64,000 nt of DNA from Pseudomonas nabeulensis (lineage in GTDB: Bacteria > Pseudomonadota > Gammaproteobacteria > Pseudomonadales > Pseudomonadaceae), in contig NZ_QUZT01000027.1 of assembly GCF_004682045.1 (NCBI RefSeq), positions 1-64,000 of the forward strand, read 5' to 3'. The translations under genes and the position numbers were made by a program. Below, piece after piece: positions 17,917 through 25,084 of the stretch. The notes beneath the pieces were generated by a model that saw only the letters and a list, made by a program, of their open reading frames with translations, had not been told where the DNA came from and did not search any database. Numbering within the stretch: the first letter of the stretch is position 1; each line of letters begins with the position of its first letter.

Positions 17917-17934
17917 TGTTGATTGTGGCTGGCC

Positions 17935-19173
17935 TTAAGCCTTTGCCGGGCCATTCCCGATCTGCCACACAAACGGCGGCTCAGCCCCATTGATCACCCA
18001 ATCCCCGACAATCCGTGCCTTGTAGATCACCGGGTTATGGGACGACACCGTCCGCGCATTGCGCCAATGCCGATCAAGGGCTTTACCCTGGCGCACATCC
18101 GACGCCCCCAGCGCATTGAACAACTCGCTGGTCGCACGCTGGATCAATTCCGACACCACCACCTGCGCCGTGGCCGATTCAATCTCGGCGGCCACATTGG
18201 CTTCACGCTCAGCCCCATCATCCCCGCCAAACCGCGCCACGTACGCCTGTTGCGCCGGCACTGTCGCCTTCAAGGCGCTGGCCTCGGCGGCATACACCAG
18301 CGCGGCGACTTCGCCCACCACCTGCTGGATCTGCGCGTCCTGGCTGACATGCTGCGCATTGCCGTGGCTGTAGATGCGCTTGCGGCTGCGCACCTGATGG
18401 GCCACATCCCGCAACGCTGCGCGTCCAATACCGGCGAGGCTGGCCAGTAGCACCAACTGATAGAACGCGGTCTGGTATTTGAAGCGGGTCGCAAAGTCGA
18501 TCACATTTTCTGCGTCCACCACGGCATCGGTAAAGCGCGAAGTGCCGCTGCCGGTGGTGCGCTGGCCAAAGCCGTCCCAGTCATCGCTGTGCACCACGCC
18601 AGGCTGGCGGGCGCGGGTTGCTGCGATCACGTCGCCGCCGGTATCGCTGCGTTGGGCATACACGTCGATCCAATCGGCGAAAATGCTGCCGGTGCTGTAG
18701 AACTTTTCACCGTTGAGTTTCCAGCTGTCGCCGTCGGGGCTGACCTGGGTGACCACATCGCCGATGGCCACATTGCCGATCTCGGTCCAGGCGCAACCGA
18801 CGATATCGCCGTCGACAAAGCGCTTGAACCACAGGTCACGGCCGGCGCTTGGCGGCGCATTCAAGCGGTCTTCCGCGAAGGCAAAGTGCCCGCGCAGGGC
18901 CTGGGGCACATTGGAGTCGGCTTCGGCGAGTTCAATCAACAGCTCAAACAACTGAGGCAGAGACGCGCCACCGCCGCCGTATTCCACCGGCACGCGCACC
19001 GCGCCAAAGCCTGCTTCTTTCAACCACTGGATCGGTTCATGGGGCAGGGTGCGGGTGTGCTCGCGCAACACGGCGCCTTCGGCGATACGCTGGAAGATCG
19101 GTCGGAAGCGGCCGGCCAATGCGGGGTAGTCGACGCCGGTGGACAGCGGGTTGATGACGTGATGTTCGGTCAT
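17935..19173 (-). CDS. SfnB/DszC-type acyl-CoA-dehydrogenase-fold flavin oxidoreductase (sulfur acquisition)
   Basis: 412 residues from the ATG at 19173, a member of the acyl-CoA dehydrogenase fold. Family marks are GAVRVPVEYGGGGASLPQLFELLIELAEADSNVPQAL in the N-domain, GCAWTEIGN, and LNGEKFYSTGSIFADWIDVYA in the beta domain. The C-terminal PVIYKARIVGDWVINGAEP resembles the SfnB and dibenzothiophene monooxygenase (DszC) branch, flavin-dependent enzymes used in sulfur starvation. It is divergent from sfnG, with a candidate sigma-54 promoter about 40 nt upstream. An earlier in-frame start would run across the promoter and was rejected. Substrate unproven. Confidence 0.86.
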   Translation of the reverse strand: MTEHHVINPLSTGVDYPALAGRFRPIFQRIAEGAVLREHTRTLPHEPIQWLKEAGFGAVRVPVEYGGGGASLPQLFELLIELAEADSNVPQALRGHFAFAEDRLNAPPSAGRDLWFKRFVDGDIVGCAWTEIGNVAIGDVVTQVSPDGDSWKLNGEKFYSTGSIFADWIDVYAQRSDTGGDVIAATRARQPGVVHSDDWDGFGQRTTGSGTSRFTDAVVDAENVIDFATRFKYQTAFYQLVLLASLAGIGRAALRDVAHQVRSRKRIYSHGNAQHVSQDAQIQQVVGEVAALVYAAEASALKATVPAQQAYVARFGGDDGAEREANVAAEIESATAQVVVSELIQRATSELFNALGASDVRQGKALDRHWRNARTVSSHNPVIYKARIVGDWVINGAEPPFVWQIGNGPAKA

Positions 19174-19213
19174 GGGGGACGGCTCCTGGGCAGTGATCAA
19201 TAGCCTGGGGGAT

Positions 19214-19229
19214 TGCACAGTCCGTGCCG
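19214..19229 (-). promoter_or_regulatory. Candidate sigma-54 promoter for the SfnB-type gene
   Basis: Read on the minus strand the sequence is CGGCACGGACTGTGCA. It matches the consensus TGGCACG-N4-TTGCW at all but two positions, and the essential GG and GC are exactly 10 nt apart. It is about 40 nt upstream of the ATG at 19173. Confidence 0.6.
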
Positions 19230-19268
19230 GGTGCCGGCCCCTGTGTTTACGGGGAAAACATCTCGGCG

Positions 19269-19288
19269 ACTGTTGCCCTGGCAACAGT
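19269..19288. promoter_or_regulatory. Perfect palindrome between divergent sigma-54 promoters (candidate enhancer site)
   Basis: ACTGTTGCCCTGGCAACAGT has 9-bp perfect arms around CT. It lies about 75 nt upstream of one predicted start site and about 120 nt from the other, the usual range for an NtrC-type activator such as SfnR. No binding data are known to me for this motif. Confidence 0.55.
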
Positions 19289-19374
19289 GGATGGACAAAC
19301 CCGCACAATCCGCGACATCGGCGCCGACCTGCATTATTCGTCGCAGCCCCGCTGGTACGGGCGTCTTACAGGCC

Positions 19375-19390
19375 TGGCACACTTGCTGCT
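19375..19390 (+). promoter_or_regulatory. Candidate sigma-54 promoter of sfnG
   Basis: TGGCACACTTGCTGCT has an exact -24 TGGCAC and a -12 CTGCT, with GG and GC 10 nt apart. It is 41 nt upstream of the sfnG ATG. Sulfone utilisation genes in Pseudomonas putida are known to be sigma-54/SfnR dependent. Confidence 0.75.
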
Positions 19391-19430
19391 CTAGCCCTCG
19401 GTACATCCCTTTTGTGCGAGGTAGCGTCCG

Positions 19431-20516
19431 ATGAGCCAGAGTCCTGTGAAATTTGCCTATTGGGTGCCCAACGTCAGCGGCGGGCTGGTGGTGAGCAAGA
19501 TCGAGCAACGTACCCACTGGGGCATCGACTACAACCGCACGTTGGCGCAACTGGCCGAAGCCGCCGGTTTTGAGTACGGGCTTACCCAGATTCGCTTCAC
19601 CGCCGGCTACGGCGCTGAAAACCAGCATGAATCCGTGGCATTCAGCCATGCGCTGCTGGCCGCCACCACCAAACTCAAGGTGATCGCCGCGATCCTGCCA
19701 GGCCCATGGCAACCGGCATTGGCGGCCAAGCAATTGGCAACCATCGACCAACTCACCAACGGCCGTATCGCGGTAAATATCGTCAGCGGCTGGTTCAAGG
19801 GCGAGTTCCAGGCCATCGGCGAGCCGTGGCTGGAGCATGACGAGCGCTATCGGCGCTCCGAAGAATTTATCCGCGCGTTGAAAGGCATCTGGTCCCAGGA
19901 TGACTTCACGTTCAAAGGCGATTTCTACCGCTTCAACAACTACACACTCAAGCCCAAGCCCCTCGGCCAACCGGAAGTGTTTCAGGGCGGTAGCTCGCGG
20001 GCCGCACGGGACATGGCCGCGCGGGTGTCCGACTGGTACTTCACCAACGGCAACACCCCGGAAGGCATCAAGGCGCAGGTCGATGACATCCGTGCCAAGG
20101 CGGCGGCCAACAACCACTCGGTCAAAGTCGGCGTCAACGCCTTCGTGATCGCCCGCGACACCGAAGAAGAAGCCCGCGCCGTATTGGCCGAAATCATCGA
20201 CAAGGCCGACCCGGAAGCCGTGAATGCCTTTGGCGACGCGGCCAGACAGGCGGGCAAGGCTTCACCGGAAGGCGAGGGCAACTGGGCCAAGTCCAGCTTT
20301 GAAGACCTAGTGCAGTACAACGACGGCTTCAAGACCAACCTGATTGGCACGCCGCAGCAGATTGCCGAGCGTATCGTGGCGCTCAAGGCAGTGGGTGTGG
20401 ACCTGGTGCTGGCGGGCTTCCTGCACTTCCAGGAAGAGGTGGAGTACTTCGGCAAGCGTGTGTTGCCGCTGGTGCGTGAGCTGGAAGCCAAGGCCGGGAT
20501 CAAGCAGGTGGCCTGA
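19431..20516 (+). CDS. sfnG: FMNH2-dependent dimethyl sulfone monooxygenase SfnG
   Basis: A 361-residue bacterial luciferase-like TIM-barrel monooxygenase. It opens with KFAYWVPNVSGGLVVSKIEQRT and contains GFEYGLTQIRFTAGYG and NIVSGWFKGEF, features of the SfnG/SsuD group. SfnG uses reduced FMN and O2 to convert dimethyl sulfone to methanesulfinate, allowing organosulfur to serve as a sulfur source. A separate NADH-dependent FMN reductase would be needed and is not seen here. It is divergent from the SfnB-type gene and sits behind a strong sigma-54 promoter match. Confidence 0.93.
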   Translation: MSQSPVKFAYWVPNVSGGLVVSKIEQRTHWGIDYNRTLAQLAEAAGFEYGLTQIRFTAGYGAENQHESVAFSHALLAATTKLKVIAAILPGPWQPALAAKQLATIDQLTNGRIAVNIVSGWFKGEFQAIGEPWLEHDERYRRSEEFIRALKGIWSQDDFTFKGDFYRFNNYTLKPKPLGQPEVFQGGSSRAARDMAARVSDWYFTNGNTPEGIKAQVDDIRAKAAANNHSVKVGVNAFVIARDTEEEARAVLAEIIDKADPEAVNAFGDAARQAGKASPEGEGNWAKSSFEDLVQYNDGFKTNLIGTPQQIAERIVALKAVGVDLVLAGFLHFQEEVEYFGKRVLPLVRELEAKAGIKQVA

Positions 20517-20534
20517 TAAACACCACCGATCAAA

Positions 20535-20612
20535 TGTGGGAGGAACCTGAATTCTGTGGCCGGTACACAAGCAAGCAGATCCACTGCCATCGGGGGCAAG
20601 CCCCCTCCCACA
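20535..20612. repeat. Degenerate REP doublet
   Basis: The right arm (ATCGGGGGCAAGCCCCCTCCCACA) is intact in pattern, but the left arm keeps only TGTGGGAGG before diverging. It begins 19 nt after the sfnG stop. Confidence 0.8.
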
Positions 20613-20658
20613 TTTGGATCTGTGCCGGGCCGGAAAACCGAGTACAGCGCCAATCCCC

Positions 20659-20749
20659 TGTGGGAGGGGGCTTGCCCCCGATGGCGGTGGGTCAGCTAGC
20701 ATTTGTGCCAGATGATACGCCGCCTTCGCGGGCAAGCCCGCTCCTACAG
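20659..20749. repeat. Hybrid REP doublet
   Basis: The left arm is the common TGTGGGAGGGGGCTTGCC type, but the right arm (CGCGGGCAAGCCCGCTCCTACAG) belongs to another REP subtype, so the arms can pair only partly. It ends 2 nt before the stop of the methionine aminopeptidase gene. Confidence 0.85.
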
Positions 20750-20751
20750 GG

Positions 20752-21504
20752 TCAAGGTGTTTGCAGGGTCAGCACCTCAAAGCCATCCGCCGTCACCGCC
20801 ACCGTGTGCTCCCACTGCGCCGACAGGCTGTTGTCCTGGGTCACCACCGTCCAGCCATCTTTCAGGCTGCGTACTTTGGAGCTGCCCTGGTTGAGCATCG
20901 GCTCCACCGTAAACACCATGCCTTCGCGCAGCACCAACCCGGTGCCGGGGCGGCCGAAGTGCAGCACCTGCGGTTCTTCGTGCATCTCCCGGCCGATGCC
21001 ATGGCCACAGTACTCACGCACCACGCTGTAGCCGTTGGTTTGCGCATGGCTTTGGATGGCATGCCCGATGTCACCCAGGCGTGCGCCGGGCTTGACCTGG
21101 CGGATGCCGGCCCACATCGCTTCGAAGGTCTTCTCCACCAGGCGCCGCGCCTTGGGCGCCACGCTGCCGATCATGTACATCTTGCTGGAATCGGCGATAT
21201 AGCCGTCTTTTTCCAGGGTGATGTCGATGTTGATGATGTCGCCGTCTTTCAACACGTCCTTTGCGCTGGGCATGCCGTGGCACACCACCTCGTTGATCGA
21301 GGTGTTGATAGAGAAGGGGTAGTCGTACTGGCCCAGGCTGGCGGGCCGGGCCTTGAGGTCATTGCGTATAAACGCTTCGACGGCGCTGTCCAGCTCCAAA
21401 GTCGACCGGCCAGCGACGACGAAACCGTCGAGCATCGTAAATACCTGGGCCAACAGGCGACCGGATTGGCGCATCACGGCCAGTTGTTCGGCAGTCTTGG
21501 TCAT
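20752..21504 (-). CDS. map: Type I methionine aminopeptidase
   Basis: 250 residues from the ATG at 21504, close to the 264 of E. coli MetAP. It removes the initiator Met from nascent proteins. The family's metal ligands are recognisable in order: the Asp in DIINIDITLEKDGY, the Asp in DSSKMYMIG, the His in GHGIGREMHEEP, the Glu in VFTVEPML and the Glu in SAQWEHTVAV. There is no zinc-finger extension, so it is the short type Ia form. A single gene with REP downstream. Pseudomonas genomes usually have another map next to rpsB, so this is likely a second copy (inference). Confidence 0.92.
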   Translation of the reverse strand: MTKTAEQLAVMRQSGRLLAQVFTMLDGFVVAGRSTLELDSAVEAFIRNDLKARPASLGQYDYPFSINTSINEVVCHGMPSAKDVLKDGDIINIDITLEKDGYIADSSKMYMIGSVAPKARRLVEKTFEAMWAGIRQVKPGARLGDIGHAIQSHAQTNGYSVVREYCGHGIGREMHEEPQVLHFGRPGTGLVLREGMVFTVEPMLNQGSSKVRSLKDGWTVVTQDNSLSAQWEHTVAVTADGFEVLTLQTP

Positions 21505-21810
21505 TACATGCACTCTCGGGTCAGTAGGTTAGGTTCCGCTCGGCGCGCAGGCCGATCCATGAATCGTATGCGTTTGGTCTATTTTGCGTAAAGCCCTGGC
21601 AAAAAGATTGCGATATGTTGCCGAGTGCAACGTGCCATCCAGCGCCACGCGGGGGGTTAAACGTTTAATCGCAGTGATTCGACGACGATATCACCGACGC
21701 CATTTTCCTTATCTATTCCGGCATTGCGCTTATGAAGAATAGTTACAACGAGCGCCGGTTTTGCCGAGTAGGCTTCGAAGTTGTAGGTCCATAAAAGGGA
21801 GAAGTTGGCC
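21505..21810. other. 306-nt divergent intergenic region (map / DUF1652)
   Basis: No gene was recognised here. It holds a perfect 12-bp palindrome TTAAACGTTTAA at 21657-21668, a small stem (GTTGC / GCAAC, 21617-21631), and AAGGGAG at 21796-21802 serving the DUF1652 gene. AT content rises in the second half, consistent with a promoter region. No clear -35/-10 pair could be assigned. Confidence 0.6.
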
Positions 21811-22077
21811 ATGCTTTCGGAATTAGAGCTTCGCAGCATTATTGAAGGAAGTTTCCTGCCCAAACGGTGCGAATGCACCAAAGCCGAAGATGCTTCGTTG
21901 ACGATCAAGGTCTACGACGACCGCGACCGTGACCGGGTGGACCTGGAAGTCAAAGGCATCAACGCAGACAGGCTCGACAGCAGTCGAGCGATTTGCAACC
22001 TGATCACCGGGTTGCGCGAGGATCTCAAGCACACCCATGCACCTGTCCTGCAAAGGGCGGGAGGGCGCGCCTACTGA
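21811..22077 (+). CDS. DUF1652 protein
   Basis: An 88-residue protein from the ATG at 21811; AAGGGAG lies about 8 nt upstream. A TTG two codons earlier is possible but less likely. The sequence LSELELRSIIEGSFLPKRCECT followed by LTIKVYDDRDRDRVDLEVKGI fits DUF1652, a small family almost confined to Pseudomonas and without assigned function. No signal peptide or membrane segment is visible. A REP of a different subtype begins 2 nt after the stop. Confidence 0.85.
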   Translation: MLSELELRSIIEGSFLPKRCECTKAEDASLTIKVYDDRDRDRVDLEVKGINADRLDSSRAICNLITGLREDLKHTHAPVLQRAGGRAY

Positions 22078-22078
22078 C

Positions 22079-22165
22079 CTGTAGGAGCGAGCTTGCTCGC
22101 GAAGGTATTTCAGGCGCATTGCGGCGTCGGATGTACCTTTTTCGCGAGCAAGCTCGCGCCTACAG
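22079..22165. repeat. REP doublet of GCGAGC subtype
   Basis: Arms CTGTAGGAGCGAGCTTGCTC and complement (GAGCAAGCTCGCGCCTACAG) flank a middle of about 38 nt. This is the second REP subtype in the window; it fills the gap between the convergent DUF1652 and DUF2790 genes. Confidence 0.9.
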
Positions 22166-22169
22166 GAAA

Positions 22170-22427
22170 TCAGTTTTGAAAGTCGCAGGCTTCGGACATT
22201 TTCCGGTAGCTCACGTCTTGCACTTTGCCCGCCGTATCCACGAACTTGATATCGGCCTTGATGACTTTGCAGTCGTCGGTCGGGGTTTCGTTCATGGCCA
22301 ACACTTTGGCGATATTCATCGGCATGCCGTAGTGGTAAGGCACGGGCTTGGCATCGTCGGCCTGGGCCAGGTTCGACACGGCTGCCAGCGCCAGTGCGCC
22401 GCCAAACACGAGAGTGCGCAGTTTCAT
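22170..22427 (-). CDS. DUF2790 small secreted protein
   Basis: 85 residues from the ATG at 22427. A signal peptide (MKLRTLVFGGALALAAVSNLAQA) is followed by a short mature domain YHYGMPMNIAKVLAMNE, VIKADIKFVDTAGKVQDVSYRKM. This is the DUF2790 pattern, a Pseudomonas-specific periplasmic family of unknown function, often many copies per genome and sometimes stress- or metal-responsive. Two cysteines (TDDCKV and SEACDF) could form a disulfide. An upstream GTG in frame adds five residues before the signal and was rejected. Confidence 0.88.
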   Translation of the reverse strand: MKLRTLVFGGALALAAVSNLAQADDAKPVPYHYGMPMNIAKVLAMNETPTDDCKVIKADIKFVDTAGKVQDVSYRKMSEACDFQN

Positions 22428-22511
22428 GGTGGTGCTCCGCAAGTGGGTACAACTTCACTCTCGGCTTGCGGGATTAAGCATCGATTAATGTTTGCCTGGC
22501 TGACAAAACCT

Positions 22512-23450
22512 TCATCCAAGCTGCTGGCGATACGGCAGGTCCGGCCCGGTCTTGGCGCAGGTCAGCGCTGCGGCGCGGGTCGCAAAGCCCAGCATCGCGT
22601 CGATCTGCGCGCGGGTGAGCTGTTGCAGCCCCTCCACCGAATCCAGTTGCTGTTCGGTCAACCAGGCAATCAAAGCCGCTTGGAAGGTATCGCCGGCACC
22701 TACCGTATCGGCCATCACCACCTTGACCGCTGGCGCAGACCAACTGCCGTGCTGGCGGCTGAATACCGTCGCGCCATCGCCGCCACGGGTCAGGAACACC
22801 AACTGGCAACGGTGTTGCAGCCAGCCTTGCAGCACGCTCTCGGGCGATTGGTCGGGGTAGAGCAGGTGCAAGTCTTCGTCGCTGACCTTGATCAGGTCGG
22901 CATGCTTCACCAACTGCGCAACGCGGTCACGCCACAGCTGGATATCCGGCTGCGGGTTCAGGCGCACATTGGGGTCGAGGCTGATCAGGCGCTTGCCGCT
23001 TTCACGCTGGACCAGGCTCAACAGGGTGTCGCCAATGGGCTGCACCACCAAGGAGAATGAGCCAATATGCAGCCCGCGAATGTCATCGCCCAATACCGGC
23101 AGGTGCCCGATTTCCAGCAGCCGGTCGGCGCACCCTTCGCCCCGGAAGTTGTATTGCGGTGAGCCGTTGGCCCCTACGGCAACCATCGACAACGTAGTGG
23201 GCGCCGCGAATTCCACCAGGAATTGCTCGCTCACACCTTCATCCTTGAGCACCTGCAACAGGCGGCGCCCCAGAAAATCTGTCGACAAACCGCCAAACAA
23301 CCCCGCCTCGATGCCCAGGCGGCGTAATCCCACCGCCACGTTGAACGGCGAACCGCCGGCAATCGCCTTGTAATTAACCTTGGAAGCCTGCCCGCTGGCA
23401 TCCTCCTCGCTGAAAAAATCAAACAGCGCTTCACCACACACCAGATACAT
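22512..23450 (-). CDS. mtlZ: Fructokinase MtlZ (PfkB family)
   Basis: A 312-residue PfkB/ribokinase-family sugar kinase. The N-terminal substrate site is GEALFDFFSE with AGGSPFNVAVGLRRLG; the C-terminal catalytic motif is ADTVGAGDTFQAALIAWL, containing the base Asp. It phosphorylates the fructose produced from mannitol by MtlD. It is the last gene of the mtl operon, 12 nt after mtlY. Alternative sugar kinases of this family cannot be excluded by sequence, but operon order is that known in P. fluorescens. Confidence 0.92.
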   Translation of the reverse strand: MYLVCGEALFDFFSEEDASGQASKVNYKAIAGGSPFNVAVGLRRLGIEAGLFGGLSTDFLGRRLLQVLKDEGVSEQFLVEFAAPTTLSMVAVGANGSPQYNFRGEGCADRLLEIGHLPVLGDDIRGLHIGSFSLVVQPIGDTLLSLVQRESGKRLISLDPNVRLNPQPDIQLWRDRVAQLVKHADLIKVSDEDLHLLYPDQSPESVLQGWLQHRCQLVFLTRGGDGATVFSRQHGSWSAPAVKVVMADTVGAGDTFQAALIAWLTEQQLDSVEGLQQLTRAQIDAMLGFATRAAALTCAKTGPDLPYRQQLG

Positions 23451-23462
23451 AGTCGTTCGCTC

Positions 23463-24944
23463 TTAAAGGGTTGCCACAAGCTGCTGGTAGCGCTCGTAAG
23501 CCTGTTGATAGGCGCTGACGTTGGCCGCCACCGGCAAGGTGCGGCTGGCCGGGTCGACGCTGACGCATTTGTCGCACAGGCTGGCCAGCGATTCGCCGGA
23601 TTGGCACCACGCCGCCTGGATCGCCGCGCCCAGGGCCGCAGCTTCGCTTTGTTCGGTGCAGACCACTTCGGTGTTCATGATATCGGCGACCATCTGCCGC
23701 CACAGCGGGCTTTTCGAGCCGCCGCCGATCAAGCGGATGCTTTGGCTTTGCAGACCGGTCTGGCGCAGCAAGTCGAGGCCGTAACGCAGGCCGAAGGTGG
23801 TGCCTTCGACCACCGCCCGGCACAGGTTGGCGCGGGTCAGGTTGGTCATGGTCAGGCCGTGCAGGCTGCCAGTGGCGTGGGGCAGGGCGGGTACGCGTTC
23901 GCCGTTGAGGAACGGCAACATGCTCACGCCGTCGGCCCCGATGGGCGCCTGGTCGACCAAGGCGTTGAAGGTGTTCAGGTCCAGTTCGAACAGCTCACGA
24001 ATCACCCCGGTGGCGTTGGTCAGGTTCATGGTGCAAATCAGCGGCAACCAACCGCCGCTGGACGAGCAGAACGTGGCCACCGAGGCTTGGGGGCTGACGT
24101 TGGGTTGATCAGCAAACGCGTAGACGGTGCCCGATGAGCCGAGGCTCATGGTGATCACGCCCGGTGCGATATTGCCGGTGCCAATGGCGCCCATCATATT
24201 GTCGCCGCCGCCGCTGGCGACAATGGCATTGGGGTTGATCCCCAGGCGTTCGGCGATGGCGGGCAGGACGGTGCCGACGGGTTGATCGGCCTCGATCAGT
24301 TCCGGCAACGCCGCTTCCAGGCGCCCGCTGGGGTCGATGTGCTTGAGCAGGTCGAGGTCCCACTGGCGGCTGCGCACGTTGAAATACCCCGTGCCGGACG
24401 CATCGCCATATTCGGCCACGGCGCGGCCGGTGAGCCAGTAGTTGAGGTAATCGTGGGGCAGCAGGATATGGGCGGTGCGCGCAAAAACATCGGGGTGTTG
24501 TTCGCGGGTCCAGAGTAGCTTGGACACGGTGTAGCCCGGTGCAATCGCCACGCCCAGGCGTTCCAGGGAACCGCTTTCGCCGCCCAGGTGGTGCAGCAGG
24601 CGGTCGTTCTCGGGCGCGGTTTCGGTGTCGCACCATAGCTTGGCCGGACGAAGGACCTGGCCTTGCTTATCCAGCAGCACCAGGCCGTGTTGCTGGCCGG
24701 ATACGCCGATGCCTAGGATGGCCTGGCCGTCGACGCCGGCCTGTTGCAAGGCGCGGTGGGTGGCTTCGGTAAAGGCATCGAGCCATTCCTGGGTGTGTTG
24801 TTCGCGACGGCCGTTGGCGCCGCTGATCAGGGTGTGGGCAGCAGCGCCCAGGCCAAGCACCTTGCCGGTGGACGCGTCGAGGACGATGGCCTTGGTGCCC
24901 TGGGTGCCGCAGTCGATGCCGAGGAACAGGTTTTGCTGGGTCAT
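23463..24944 (-). CDS. mtlY: Xylulokinase MtlY (FGGY family)
   Basis: 493 residues from the ATG at 24944. FGGY-kinase features: the N-terminal ATP/phosphate loop GIDCGTQGTKAIVLD, QHGLVLLDKQG with the substrate-binding segment, and the C-terminal RLIGGGSKSPLWRQMVADI adenosine motif. In this operon it phosphorylates D-xylulose formed from D-arabitol by MtlD. Upstream in-frame codons (25079-24945) come from the REP and were not included. The REP separates it from mtlD by 140 nt, which may set a lower level of expression for mtlY-mtlZ. Confidence 0.92.
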   Translation of the reverse strand: MTQQNLFLGIDCGTQGTKAIVLDASTGKVLGLGAAAHTLISGANGRREQHTQEWLDAFTEATHRALQQAGVDGQAILGIGVSGQQHGLVLLDKQGQVLRPAKLWCDTETAPENDRLLHHLGGESGSLERLGVAIAPGYTVSKLLWTREQHPDVFARTAHILLPHDYLNYWLTGRAVAEYGDASGTGYFNVRSRQWDLDLLKHIDPSGRLEAALPELIEADQPVGTVLPAIAERLGINPNAIVASGGGDNMMGAIGTGNIAPGVITMSLGSSGTVYAFADQPNVSPQASVATFCSSSGGWLPLICTMNLTNATGVIRELFELDLNTFNALVDQAPIGADGVSMLPFLNGERVPALPHATGSLHGLTMTNLTRANLCRAVVEGTTFGLRYGLDLLRQTGLQSQSIRLIGGGSKSPLWRQMVADIMNTEVVCTEQSEAAALGAAIQAAWCQSGESLASLCDKCVSVDPASRTLPVAANVSAYQQAYERYQQLVATL

Positions 24945-24991
24945 GGTGGGGTGCTCAGCAGTATTATTCTTGGGTTGGCAATACAGTCCAG

Positions 24992-25080
24992 TGTGGGAGG
25001 GGGCTTGCCCCCGATGAGGGAGTGTCAGTTGAAACATAGGTGACTGACACACCCCCATCGGGGGCAAGCCCCCTCCCACA
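24992..25080. repeat. REP doublet between mtlD and mtlY
   Basis: Canonical paired REP with intact TGTGGGAGGGGGCTTGCC left arm and complementary right arm. It lies inside the mtl operon, starting 4 nt after the mtlD stop, where it would form a strong double hairpin in the mRNA. Confidence 0.92.
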
Positions 25081-25084
25081 TTTT

